Below, one piece after another: positions 1-6,007 of a stretch of DNA of 6,820 nucleotides (the stretch's first letter is position 1; each line of letters opens with the position of its first letter). The stretch covers positions 1 to 6,820 of the forward strand of contig CANQKJ010000116.1 in NCBI GenBank assembly GCA_947624465.1, in the 5' to 3' direction. The position numbers and the translations under genes were made by a program. The notes beneath the pieces are model-generated. The model did not search any database. It was not told the DNA's origin and saw only the letters and a program-made list of their open reading frames with translations. This stretch comes from an uncultured Oscillospiraceae bacterium (GTDB lineage: Bacteria > Bacillota > Clostridia > Oscillospirales > Oscillospiraceae).

Positions 1-635
1 CCATCCTGGTGCTGATCCTGGGCACCTGCCCCTTCCTGGCGGTCACCACCCAGGCGTCCAACGCCATCGGCATGGGCCTGGCGGTCACCTTCGTGCTGCT
101 CTGCTCCAACGTGATCATCTCCCTGCTGCGCAACGTCATCTCCGACAAGGTCCGCATCCCCTGCTACATCGTGGTCATCGCCTCCTTCGTCACCCTGGTG
201 CAGATGATCGTCAAGGCATACGCCCCCGCCCTGGACACCGCCCTGGGCCTGTACCTGCCCCTGATCGTGGTCAACTGCATCATCCTGGGCCGGGCGGAGA
301 TGTTCGCCAACAAGAACGGCATCGTGGACTCCGCCCTGGACGCCATCGGCATGGGGGTGGGCTATATGCTGGCCATGCTGGTGATGGCCTCCATCCGCGA
401 GATCTTCGGGGCCGGCACCTGGTTCGGCATCAAGATCCCCGTGCTGGCCGACAACAACATTTCCATCATGACCATGGCCCCCGGCGGCTTCGCCGTGTTC
501 GGTCTGCTCATCGCCATCATCAACAAGGCAAGCCACGGCAAGGCCATCAAGAAGAAGGAATTCGGCTGCGAGGGCTGCCCCTCCGCCGCCGCCTGCGGCC
601 AGAAGGGCTGTGACAGGAAGGAGGCCGCCATCTAA
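1..635 (+). CDS. rnfE: RnfE, electron transport complex subunit E (5'-truncated by window)
   Basis: RnfE is an integral membrane subunit of the Rnf complex, which moves electrons between ferredoxin and NAD+ and pumps Na+ or H+. The frame is open from base 3 with no start upstream in the window, so the gene runs in from the left. By comparison with the family, roughly 25-30 N-terminal residues are missing. A GTG at 9 is an internal Val, not a start. Family signatures are the GTCPFLAVTT stretch (Cys codon 27-29) and the VVNCIILGRAE stretch (Cys codon 276-278). In solved Rnf complexes, equivalent Cys residues of RnfE and RnfA together hold a membrane-embedded [2Fe-2S] cluster. About five further hydrophobic segments follow. 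The C-terminus is an unusual cytosolic-looking Lys/Cys-rich tail (Cys codons at 567, 576, 594, 609; CX2CX5CX4C). The stop overlaps the rnfA start (TAATG), which suggests translational coupling. Confidence 0.96.
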   Translation, partial: ILVLILGTCPFLAVTTQASNAIGMGLAVTFVLLCSNVIISLLRNVISDKVRIPCYIVVIASFVTLVQMIVKAYAPALDTALGLYLPLIVVNCIILGRAEMFANKNGIVDSALDAIGMGVGYMLAMLVMASIREIFGAGTWFGIKIPVLADNNISIMTMAPGGFAVFGLLIAIINKASHGKAIKKKEFGCEGCPSAAACGQKGCDRKEAAI

Positions 636-1252
636 TGGGAATCAAAAGCCTGATCGCCATCGTCATGGCCGCCGTTCTGGTCAATAACTACGTGTTGATG
701 CAGTTCCTGGGCATCTGCCCCTTCCTGGGCGTGTCCAAGAAGCTGGACCAGGCCGCCGGTATGTCCGTGGCCGTCATCTTCGTCATGGTGCTGGCCACCG
801 CCGTCACCTATCCCATCCAGTACTTCCTGCTGGACCCCAACGACATGGGCTATCTCCAGACCATCGTGTTCATCCTGGTCATCGCCGCCCTGGTGCAGCT
901 GGTGGAGATCATCCTGAAGAAGTATATCCCCGCCCTGCACGCCTCCCTGGGCGTGTATCTGCCTCTGATCACCACCAACTGCGCGGTGCTGGGCGTGTGC
1001 ATCAGCAACGTGGACAGCTATATGGGCTCCGCCGGCTTCGGCCTCTCCTTCGTGGAGGCCCTGCTGAACGCCTTCGGCTCCGGCCTTGGCTTCCTGCTGG
1101 CCATGGTGCTGTTCGCCGGCGTCCGCAGCCGGGTGGACAAGTGCAACTGCCCCGAGTCCTTCAAGGGTATGCCCATCACCCTGATCTCCGCCGCCATCCT
1201 GTCGGTGTCCTTCATGGGCTTCGCGGGCCTGGTGGAGAACCTGCTGGGTTAA
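635..1252 (+). CDS. rnfA: RnfA, electron transport complex subunit A
   Basis: This 205-residue, multi-pass membrane subunit of Rnf is a paralogue of RnfE; the E. coli homologue RsxA is slightly shorter. The N-terminus carries the family signature NNYVLMQFLGICPFLGVSKK with Cys28, and the middle carries LGVYLPLITTNCAVLG with Cys116. These are the positions expected to ligate the [2Fe-2S] cluster shared with RnfE. Six hydrophobic segments fit the usual topology. The start at 635 is supported by an AAGGAGG site at 618-624 inside the end of rnfE, 10 nt upstream, and by the one-base stop/start overlap with rnfE. A hydrophilic stretch around residues 166-178 contains KCNCPE, two additional Cys whose role I cannot assign. 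Overlapping translation with rnfE and a 13-bp gap to rnfB make co-expression nearly certain. Confidence 0.97.
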   Translation: MGIKSLIAIVMAAVLVNNYVLMQFLGICPFLGVSKKLDQAAGMSVAVIFVMVLATAVTYPIQYFLLDPNDMGYLQTIVFILVIAALVQLVEIILKKYIPALHASLGVYLPLITTNCAVLGVCISNVDSYMGSAGFGLSFVEALLNAFGSGLGFLLAMVLFAGVRSRVDKCNCPESFKGMPITLISAAILSVSFMGFAGLVENLLG

Positions 1253-1265
1253 GGAGGGCTGCGGT

Positions 1266-2090
1266 ATGACTGGAATCATCATCGCGGTGGCGGCCGTCAC
1301 CGTCATCGGCCTGATCTGCGGCGCGGGGCTGTCCGTGGCCTCCAAGTTCATGGCGGTAGAAGTGGACGAGCGCATCCCCAAGGTCCGCGAGTGCCTCCCC
1401 GGCGCCAACTGCGGCGCCTGCGGCTTCGCCGGGTGCGACGGGTACGCCAAGGCCCTGGTGGAGGACCCGGAGCTGTCCGTATCTCTGTGCGTCCCCGGCG
1501 GGGCCACCGCCGCCGCCAACATCGGCGAGGTGCTGGGCCGCGCCGCCGGCGACGTGGAGAAGATGGTGGCCGAGGTCCGCTGCTCCGGCACCTGCGAGGC
1601 CACCTCCGTCAAGATGGACTACAACGGCCTGGACAGCTGCGCCGCCGCCAAGCTGCTGTTCGGCGGCACCGGCGCCTGCGTGTACGGCTGCATCGGCCTG
1701 GGCGACTGCGCCAAGGTCTGCCCGGTGAACGCCATCCACATCGGCGGCAATCTGGCCCGGGTGGACACCAGCGTGTGCATCGGCTGCGGCAAGTGCGCCA
1801 AGACCTGCCCCAACGGGGTCATCGCCATCCGGCCCGCCAGCGCCCACATGGTGGTGGACTGCAACAGCCGCCAGAAGGGCGCCGGCACCCGCAAGGCCTG
1901 CAAGGCCGGGTGCATCGGCTGCCGCCTGTGCGAGAAGAACTGCCACACCGGGGCCATCACCGTCACCGACAACCTGGCCTCCATCGACTACGCCAAGTGC
2001 GACGGCTGCGGCAAGTGCATCGAGGTCTGCAAGGCCGGCTGCCTGGTCGCCCTGAACATCTCCGCCGCGGAGGTCGTCAACGCGGAGTAA
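1266..2090 (+). CDS. rnfB: RnfB, iron-sulfur subunit of the Rnf complex
   Basis: RnfB (274 aa) is the membrane-anchored, cytosolic iron-sulfur protein thought to accept electrons from reduced ferredoxin for the Rnf chain. Residues about 4-24 form one N-terminal membrane helix. Next comes the RnfB-type [4Fe-4S] domain with Cys49, Cys52, Cys57 and Cys75 (CX2CX4CX17C, preceded by the LPGANC motif). Four ferredoxin-like motifs follow: Cys138/142/148/152, Cys171/174/177/181, Cys216/219/222/226 and Cys245/248/251/255. That makes room for at least five clusters, as in clostridial RnfB and more than in the short E. coli RsxB. Two of the ferredoxin motifs lack the usual Pro after the last Cys (CHTG at 226, CKAG at 255), a minor variation. 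The start is supported by AGGAGGG at 1252-1258, 7 nt upstream and overlapping the rnfA stop. It is the last gene of the operon, followed by a terminator 15 bp later. Confidence 0.97.
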   Translation: MTGIIIAVAAVTVIGLICGAGLSVASKFMAVEVDERIPKVRECLPGANCGACGFAGCDGYAKALVEDPELSVSLCVPGGATAAANIGEVLGRAAGDVEKMVAEVRCSGTCEATSVKMDYNGLDSCAAAKLLFGGTGACVYGCIGLGDCAKVCPVNAIHIGGNLARVDTSVCIGCGKCAKTCPNGVIAIRPASAHMVVDCNSRQKGAGTRKACKAGCIGCRLCEKNCHTGAITVTDNLASIDYAKCDGCGKCIEVCKAGCLVALNISAAEVVNAE

Positions 2091-2105
2091 ACCGCATATG
2101 CTTTG

Positions 2106-2131
2106 GGAGGGCCGAAAGGCCCTCCTTTTTT
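2106..2131 (+). terminator. Rho-independent terminator of the rnf operon
   Basis: A perfect 8-bp GC-rich stem (GGAGGGCC 2106-2113 with GGCCCTCC 2118-2125) is closed by a GAAA tetraloop and followed by six T (2126-2131). It starts 15 bp after the rnfB stop. It separates the rnf transcript from the next operon, whose -35 element begins 5 bp later. Confidence 0.93.
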
Positions 2132-2135
2132 GTGG

Positions 2136-2164
2136 TTGATTCTCCCGTTTCGGTGTGATATGAT
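2136..2164 (+). promoter_or_regulatory. Sigma-A-type extended -10 promoter for the nusG_II-gx-acetyltransferase-glmM operon
   Basis: TTGATT (2136-2141) and TATGAT (2159-2164) are separated by exactly 17 bp, and a TGN extended -10 motif (2156-2158) sits directly before the -10. Transcription should begin near 2171. This places the GTG at 2168 outside the message and decides the start of the downstream gene. No operator-like repeat is evident nearby. The assignment is by consensus match only. Confidence 0.8.
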
Positions 2165-2172
2165 AGCGTGAC

Positions 2173-2181
2173 GGAAGGGGG
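2173..2181 (+). promoter_or_regulatory. Ribosome binding site that fixes the TTG start at 2189
   Basis: GGAAGGGGG lies 7 nt before a TTG codon. For the in-frame GTG at 2168 this element would be inside the coding region, and that GTG has no purine-rich site of its own. With the predicted transcription start near 2171, the leader is only about 18 nt and begins almost at this site. Confidence 0.7.
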
Positions 2182-2188
2182 CGGCGTT

Positions 2189-2566
2189 TTGGACTGGCTC
2201 AGAACACATGGTCACGACATTCTCCTCATCGCCGCCCTGCTGGTTTTAGCCGGGGCGCTGGGCCTGTTTCTCCGCCTTGGCCGGCACAGCGGCGGCTATG
2301 TGTCCGTCTCCGTCCACGGCGAGACGGTGGCGGAACTGCCCCTGGACCGGGACGCCTCCCTGCCCATTGAGACGGAGGGCGGACACAACCTGCTCATCGT
2401 CGAGGACGGCGCCGCCCGCATGGAGTCCGCCGACTGCCCCGACCTGCTGTGCGTGAAGATGGGGGCCGTCCGCTGGACCGGCGAGTCCATCGTGTGCCTG
2501 CCCCACCAGGTGGTGGTCACGGTGGAGAACGGCCCCGACGGCGGCTTCGATGCCGCGGCCCGGTGA
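2189..2566 (+). CDS. NusG domain II-containing membrane protein (EetA-like)
   Basis: This is a 125-residue single-pass membrane protein. Residues about 10-28 are a hydrophobic helix after a short N-terminal tail. Residues about 37-113 form a NusG domain II-type beta domain that probably lies outside the membrane. The family hallmark is visible: DCPDLLCVKMG with Cys83 and Cys88, then GESIVCLPHQVVV with Cys103. Despite the name, these proteins are not transcription factors like NusG; they lack its NGN domain. Relatives are encoded with Gx-family proteins, Rnf or FMN-binding proteins, and as I recall the EetA protein of the Listeria-type extracellular electron transfer locus belongs here. The function is therefore probably redox-related but unproven. 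I chose the TTG start from the promoter and ribosome site; a GTG at 2168 would add seven residues. The next gene starts 9 bp downstream. Confidence 0.85.
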   Translation: MDWLRTHGHDILLIAALLVLAGALGLFLRLGRHSGGYVSVSVHGETVAELPLDRDASLPIETEGGHNLLIVEDGAARMESADCPDLLCVKMGAVRWTGESIVCLPHQVVVTVENGPDGGFDAAAR

Positions 2567-2575
2567 GGTGACGGC

Positions 2576-3067
2576 ATGAAGGCCTCAAAAATCGCCCGAT
2601 ACGGGCTTCTGGCGGCCCTGGCGCTGGCGCTGTCCTACGCCGAGTCCCTGCTCCCCTCCCCCGGCGTGCCCGGGGTGAAGCTGGGCCTGCCCAATCTGGT
2701 GGTGGTGTTCGCCCTGTACCGGCTGGGCGCGGCCGACGCCTGGGCCCTGTCTCTGGCGCGGGTGCTGCTGGCCTCCGCCCTGTTCGGGAACGGGGTCAGC
2801 CTGGCGTACAGCCTGGCGGGGGCGGCGCTGTCCCTGTGTGTCATGTGCCTGCTGAAGCGCACCGGCAAATTCTCCGAGACGGGGGTGAGCGTGGCGGGGG
2901 GCGTGGCCCACAACGCGGGGCAGATCCTGGTGGCCGCGCTGCTGCTGGAGACCACCCGCCTGGCCTGGTATCTGCCGGTGCTGTGCGTGTCGGGCACCGT
3001 GGCGGGCATTCTGATCGGCGTCGTCTCCGCCCTGCTGGTAAAGCGGGTGCCGGCGTTCAAACCATAA
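2576..3067 (+). CDS. Gx transporter / heptaprenyl diphosphate synthase component I family membrane protein (EetB-like)
   Basis: This 163-residue, very hydrophobic protein has about five membrane segments and belongs to the family usually named Gx transporter or Hpre_diP_synt_I. Family landmarks are PGVKLGLPNLVVVFALYRLG at residues about 32-51, then LARVLLASALFG, YSLAGAALSL and VAHNAGQILVAA (His112, Gln116). The family resembles substrate-binding (S) components of ECF transporters. The prenyl-synthase name is historical, and no aspartate-rich prenyltransferase motif is present here. It is commonly found with the NusG-domain-II protein, and I recall EetB of flavin-based electron transfer loci as a member. 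Substrate unknown. The ATG is backed by GAGGTG at 2565-2570, overlapping the previous stop. The gene ends 15 bp before the acetyltransferase. Confidence 0.87.
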   Translation: MKASKIARYGLLAALALALSYAESLLPSPGVPGVKLGLPNLVVVFALYRLGAADAWALSLARVLLASALFGNGVSLAYSLAGAALSLCVMCLLKRTGKFSETGVSVAGGVAHNAGQILVAALLLETTRLAWYLPVLCVSGTVAGILIGVVSALLVKRVPAFKP

Positions 3068-3082
3068 AAAGGAGTTCTGACT

Positions 3083-3748
3083 ATGGACCTGACTGTCAAC
3101 GGTCTGCTGGACCTGAGCCACACCCTGGCGAAGGACTATCTGTCCGGCTTTACATATCCCTGGGAGGCCCTGGACGGCATCAAGGAGCTGATCCTCTCTC
3201 TGGGCCCGACGCTGGGCCCCGACTACGAGGAGCGCGCCCCCCAGGTGTGGGTGCATAGGACGGCGAAGGTGTTCCCCTCGGCGTACCTGGGGGCTCCCTG
3301 CATCATCGGGCCGGAGACCGAGGTCCGCCACTGCGCCTTCATCCGGGGCTCCGCGCTCGTTGGGGCGAACTGCGTCGTCGGCAACAGCGTGGAGCTGAAA
3401 AACGTCATCCTGTTCGACAACGTGCAGACCCCCCACTACAACTATGTGGGGGACTCCATCCTGGGCTATAAGAGCCACATGGGGGCGGGGTCCATCACCT
3501 CCAACGTGAAGTCGGACAAGACCTTGGTGGTGGTGAAGGATGGGGACGGCCACATCGAGACGGGCCGCAAAAAGTTCGGGGCCGTCCTGGGCGACCATGT
3601 GGAGGTGGGCTGTAACAGCGTCCTCAACCCCGGCACGGTGGTGGGGCGGAACAGCCGCGTCTATCCCGTGTCCTGCGTCCGGGGGGCGGTCCCGGCGGAC
3701 AGCATCTATAAGACCGGGGGCGTCGTCGTCCCCCAAAAAGGAGAATAA
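3083..3748 (+). CDS. Stand-alone GlmU-like acetyltransferase (left-handed beta-helix), often labelled UDP-GlcNAc pyrophosphorylase
   Basis: This 221-residue protein looks like the C-terminal acetyltransferase half of GlmU without the nucleotidyltransferase half. From about residue 53 it shows hexapeptide repeats of a left-handed beta-helix. Comparison from memory with E. coli GlmU gives a gap-free match over the active site: Arg88 for R333, Lys106 for K351, His118 (PHYNYVGD) for catalytic H363, Tyr121 for Y366 and Asn141 for N386. N377 is replaced by His132. An insertion at about 145-163 before TGRKKFGA resembles the archaeal sugar-1-phosphate nucleotidyltransferase/acetyltransferase type. 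The N-terminal segment with YPWEAL (25-30) looks like the linker helix left after loss of the catalytic N-domain. The likely role is acetylating GlcN-1-P made by GlmM, whose gene follows after 3 bp. An RBS (AAGGAG, 3069-3074) supports the start. The pyrophosphorylase label would be wrong for the reaction. Confidence 0.88.
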   Translation: MDLTVNGLLDLSHTLAKDYLSGFTYPWEALDGIKELILSLGPTLGPDYEERAPQVWVHRTAKVFPSAYLGAPCIIGPETEVRHCAFIRGSALVGANCVVGNSVELKNVILFDNVQTPHYNYVGDSILGYKSHMGAGSITSNVKSDKTLVVVKDGDGHIETGRKKFGAVLGDHVEVGCNSVLNPGTVVGRNSRVYPVSCVRGAVPADSIYKTGGVVVPQKGE

Positions 3749-3751
3749 CGC

Positions 3752-5119
3752 ATGGGCAAATATTTCGGCACCGACGGTTTCCGGGGCAAGGCCAACGAGG
3801 GGCTCACCGGCGACCACGCCTACCGCATCGGCCGCTTCCTGGGCTGGTACTACGGCCGCAGCAAGCGCCCCGCCATCGTGGTGGGCAAGGATACCCGCCG
3901 GTCCAGCTATATGCTGGAATACGCCATCAGCGCGGGCATGGCCGCCTCCGGGGCGGACGTATACCTGCTCCACGTGACCACCACCCCCTCCGTGTCCTAC
4001 GTGACGCGGGTGGACGGCTTCGACTGCGGCGTGATGATCTCCGCCTCCCACAACCCCTTCTGCGACAACGGCATCAAGCTGTTCAATCGGGAGGGCGAGA
4101 AGATGGACGAGGGCACCATCCGCCTGCTGGAGGACTATCTGGACGGCCATCTGGAGCTGGACGGTCAGCCCTGGCAGGAGCTGCCCTTCGCCACCGGGGA
4201 CCGGATCGGCTCCATCGTGGATCACACCTCCGGCCGGAACCGGTACATGGGCTACCTGATCTCCCTGGCGGTGTACTCCTTCCGGGGCAAAAAGGTGGCC
4301 CTGGACTGCGCCAACGGCTCCGCCTGGTCCATCGCCCCCAACGTGTTCCGCGCCCTGGGGGCCGACGTAATGGCCATCAACGACAAGCCCGACGGGCTGA
4401 ACATCAACCTGGACGCCGGCTCCACCCACATCGACGGGCTGAAAAAGTTTGTCAGGGAGAACGGGTGCGACGTGGGCTTCGCCTTCGACGGGGACGCGGA
4501 CCGCTGCCTGGCCGTGGACGAGAAGGGCGGGCTGGTGGACGGCGACAAGATCATGTACCTGTACAGCCGGTACATGAAGGAGCGGGGCAAGCTGACCACC
4601 AACACGGTGGTGACCACCGTCATGTCCAACTTCGGCCTGTACAAGGCCCTGGACGAGCAGGGGATCGGCTACGCCAAGACCAGGGTGGGCGACAAGTACG
4701 TGTACGAGGAGATGGTGAAGGGCGGCCACCGCATCGGCGGCGAGCAGTCCGGCCACATCATCCTGTCCAAATACGCCCGCACCGGGGACGGCATCCTCAC
4801 CGCCCTAAAGGTGATGGAGGTCATCCTGGCCCGGGGCGTGCCCCTGAGCCGCCTGGCCGAGCCGGTGACCATCTATCCCCAGGTGCTGATCAATATCCGG
4901 GTGAAGGACAAACAGGCCGCCCAGGAGGACCCCGCCGTCAAGGCCGCCGTGAGCGCCGTGGCGGATGAGCTGGGGGACACGGGCCGCATCCTGGTCCGGG
5001 AGTCGGGCACCGAGCCTCTGGTCCGGGTGATGGTGGAGGCCCCCGACAAGGAGCAGTGCCAGTCTCTGGCCCAGGGGGTCGTGGACGTGATCCGCGCACA
5101 GGGACATGAGGCGGAGTGA
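3752..5119 (+). CDS. glmM: GlmM, phosphoglucosamine mutase
   Basis: GlmM converts glucosamine-6-phosphate to glucosamine-1-phosphate on the way to UDP-GlcNAc for peptidoglycan and other envelope glycans. The protein has 455 residues, normal for the family. It opens with the GKYFGTDGFRG motif (2-12). The phosphoserine loop ISASHNP has the catalytic Ser at 99 and is followed by the GlmM-type FCDNGIK. The Mg2+-binding loop DGDADR spans 246-251. The sugar-recognition GGEQSGH lies near residue 330, and the C-terminal phosphate-binding loop RESGTEPLVR is at 416-425. All key residues are intact. The start is supported by AAAGGAG (3737-3743), which overlaps the end of the acetyltransferase gene 3 bp upstream, so the two are likely translationally linked. 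It is the last gene of the operon, with a terminator 15 bp after the stop. A general phosphomannomutase is the main alternative, but the motif details and neighbour favour GlmM. Confidence 0.95.
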   Translation: MGKYFGTDGFRGKANEGLTGDHAYRIGRFLGWYYGRSKRPAIVVGKDTRRSSYMLEYAISAGMAASGADVYLLHVTTTPSVSYVTRVDGFDCGVMISASHNPFCDNGIKLFNREGEKMDEGTIRLLEDYLDGHLELDGQPWQELPFATGDRIGSIVDHTSGRNRYMGYLISLAVYSFRGKKVALDCANGSAWSIAPNVFRALGADVMAINDKPDGLNINLDAGSTHIDGLKKFVRENGCDVGFAFDGDADRCLAVDEKGGLVDGDKIMYLYSRYMKERGKLTTNTVVTTVMSNFGLYKALDEQGIGYAKTRVGDKYVYEEMVKGGHRIGGEQSGHIILSKYARTGDGILTALKVMEVILARGVPLSRLAEPVTIYPQVLINIRVKDKQAAQEDPAVKAAVSAVADELGDTGRILVRESGTEPLVRVMVEAPDKEQCQSLAQGVVDVIRAQGHEAE

Positions 5120-5133
5120 CAAATACGCGCAAA

Positions 5134-5160
5134 AGAGGGGCGGTCAAAGGCCGCCCCTTT
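5134..5160. terminator. Bidirectional intrinsic terminator between convergent glmM and the TVP38-family gene
   Basis: GGGGCGG (5137-5143) pairs with CCGCCCC (5151-5157) around a 7-nt loop. Flanking A/G bases 5134-5136 pair with T at 5158-5160. On the plus strand the stem is followed by a T-rich but interrupted run; on the minus strand the complement gives TCTTTT. The stop codon of the minus-strand gene (5162-5164) directly abuts the stem. One hairpin thus appears to end both convergent transcripts. Confidence 0.82.
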
Positions 5161-5161
5161 C

Positions 5162-5851
5162 TCATTCTTTCGTTTTGTTGATCCGTTTGAGGACGGCCTC
5201 CTCCATCCTGTCGCCGTATTTCAGGGCCAGGGCCACGATGGCCAGCCCCAGGACACCCAGGGCCAGCATGGCCGGCAGGGGCAGCCTGACGGCGTTCCCG
5301 CCCACGGCGCAGGCCGCCAGCAGGCCCCAGGGCCGGGCCAGCAGCACGATCAGGACGAACCGCCCCAGGGGGATATCCGTCAGCCCCGCCAGGATACACA
5401 GCACGTCGTCGGGGAAAAAGGGAAACAGAAAGGCGATGAACAGGAACACGTCCCGCTTGCGGCGGATCAGTTCCAGGTATTTGCCGGAGGACTTCTCCCC
5501 CACCAGCCGCCGGACGAACCCCTGCCCCAGCCCCCGGGCCAGGGCAAAGACGACCACCGAGCCCGCCGCCACCGCCCCCCAGGTGAGCAGGAAGGCGGGC
5601 AGCACGCCGAACAGCCACCCCGCCGCCGCGGCGGTGATGTTGCTGGGGATGGGGGCGATGATCACCGAGGCAAACTGGATGGCGAAGTAGGCCAGATGGG
5701 ACCAGGGGGTACACCGGGCGATATACTCCTCCATGGCCTCGGGGCTGGCGGTCGCCTCAAAGAAGCCGGTGGCCCACAGCCACAGCAGGGTGCCGCCCAG
5801 CAGCAGGACGGTGACCGCCCACAGCAGGATCTTCACGGTCCTCTCCCTCAC
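5162..5851 (-). CDS. TVP38/TMEM64 family membrane protein (DedA/VTT superfamily)
   Basis: This is a 229-residue polytopic membrane protein. Residues about 7-27 form an N-terminal helix. The VTT (SNARE-associated) domain follows, with the re-entrant-loop signature APIPSNITAAAAGWLFG at 66-82 and a second half FPFFPDDVLCILAGLT typical of the TVP38/YdjX subgroup. Two hydrophobic segments complete the C-terminus before a charged tail rich in Lys and Glu. DedA-superfamily proteins are implicated in lipid flipping and membrane homeostasis; the substrate of the TVP38 branch is not settled. I chose the GTG at 5851-5849 because GAGGAGGG (5866-5859) sits 7 nt upstream. The frame stays open up to 6031, but that extension crosses the predicted promoter and has soluble, family-unlike sequence. 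The gene stands alone, convergent with glmM and divergent from the debranching-enzyme gene. Confidence 0.9.
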   Translation of the reverse strand: MRERTVKILLWAVTVLLLGGTLLWLWATGFFEATASPEAMEEYIARCTPWSHLAYFAIQFASVIIAPIPSNITAAAAGWLFGVLPAFLLTWGAVAAGSVVVFALARGLGQGFVRRLVGEKSSGKYLELIRRKRDVFLFIAFLFPFFPDDVLCILAGLTDIPLGRFVLIVLLARPWGLLAACAVGGNAVRLPLPAMLALGVLGLAIVALALKYGDRMEEAVLKRINKTKE

Positions 5852-5858
5852 CGGCGCG

Positions 5859-5866
5859 CCCTCCTC
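5859..5866 (-). promoter_or_regulatory. Ribosome binding site fixing the GTG start of the TVP38-family gene
   Basis: Read on the minus strand this is GAGGAGGG, 7 nt before the GTG at 5851. It is the only strong purine-rich site near a possible start in this frame. Confidence 0.75.
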
Positions 5867-5898
5867 TCTGAAACAGTCATTTTTCGCCGCCGGGGTAT

Positions 5899-5926
5899 AG
5901 TATAGCAGGATTTCCCCCGAACACAA
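5899..5926 (-). promoter_or_regulatory. Predicted sigma-A promoter of the TVP38-family gene
   Basis: On the minus strand, TTGTGT (5926-5921) and TATACT (5904-5899) are 16 bp apart, and a TGC extended -10 motif directly precedes TATACT. Transcription would start near 5892, giving a leader of about 40 nt that contains the ribosome site. The -35 is a moderate match and the -10 is strong. Confidence 0.68.
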
Positions 5927-5972
5927 GAACTGATTTTGAAGATTTGGTAAACTTTCCTTGAAATCCCCCGAA
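5913..5972. repeat. Two copies of TCCCCCGAA in direct orientation in the divergent intergenic region
   Basis: TCCCCCGAA occurs at 5913-5921 and again at 5964-5972, 51 bp apart start to start (about five helical turns). The first copy lies in the -35/-10 spacer of the minus-strand promoter and touches its -35. The second lies about 36 bp upstream of the plus-strand -35. They could be operator half-sites for a regulator of the divergent pair, but two 9-mers may match by chance in C-rich DNA. Confidence 0.3.
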
Positions 5973-6007
5973 AGGCCCGATTTTCGCCCCGGACCGGCAA
6001 CTTTTGC

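Noticed and set aside
9..11. GTG at 9 as the start of rnfE
   Set aside because: The frame is already open at base 3, the first visible residues match the interior of RnfE, and no ribosome site is visible. The true start is upstream of the window.
632..1946. Long minus-strand open frames opposite rnfA and rnfB
   Set aside because: Same cause: mirror frames of GC-rich codons. Translations are low-complexity (Gly/Ala/His/Asp) without membrane or enzyme motifs, while the plus strand carries unmistakable Rnf subunits.
2106..2131. Riboswitch or attenuator before the nusG_II gene
   Set aside because: The hairpin lies upstream of the predicted promoter and right after rnfB, so it is a simple terminator of the rnf operon. 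The second transcript has only an 18-nt leader.
1391..2158. A 255-codon plus-strand frame inside rnfB in another phase, rich in Arg
   Set aside because: Arg-rich low-complexity translation, no ribosome site, fully overlapping rnfB, and it runs through the rnf terminator hairpin.
2585..4756. A 723-codon open frame on the minus strand opposite gx, the acetyltransferase and glmM
   Set aside because: It lies antisense to three or more well-supported genes, its translation is dominated by His, Gly, Val, Ala and Gln with no recognisable domain, and such frames arise when the sense codons have very high GC in third positions. No ribosome site or promoter supports it.
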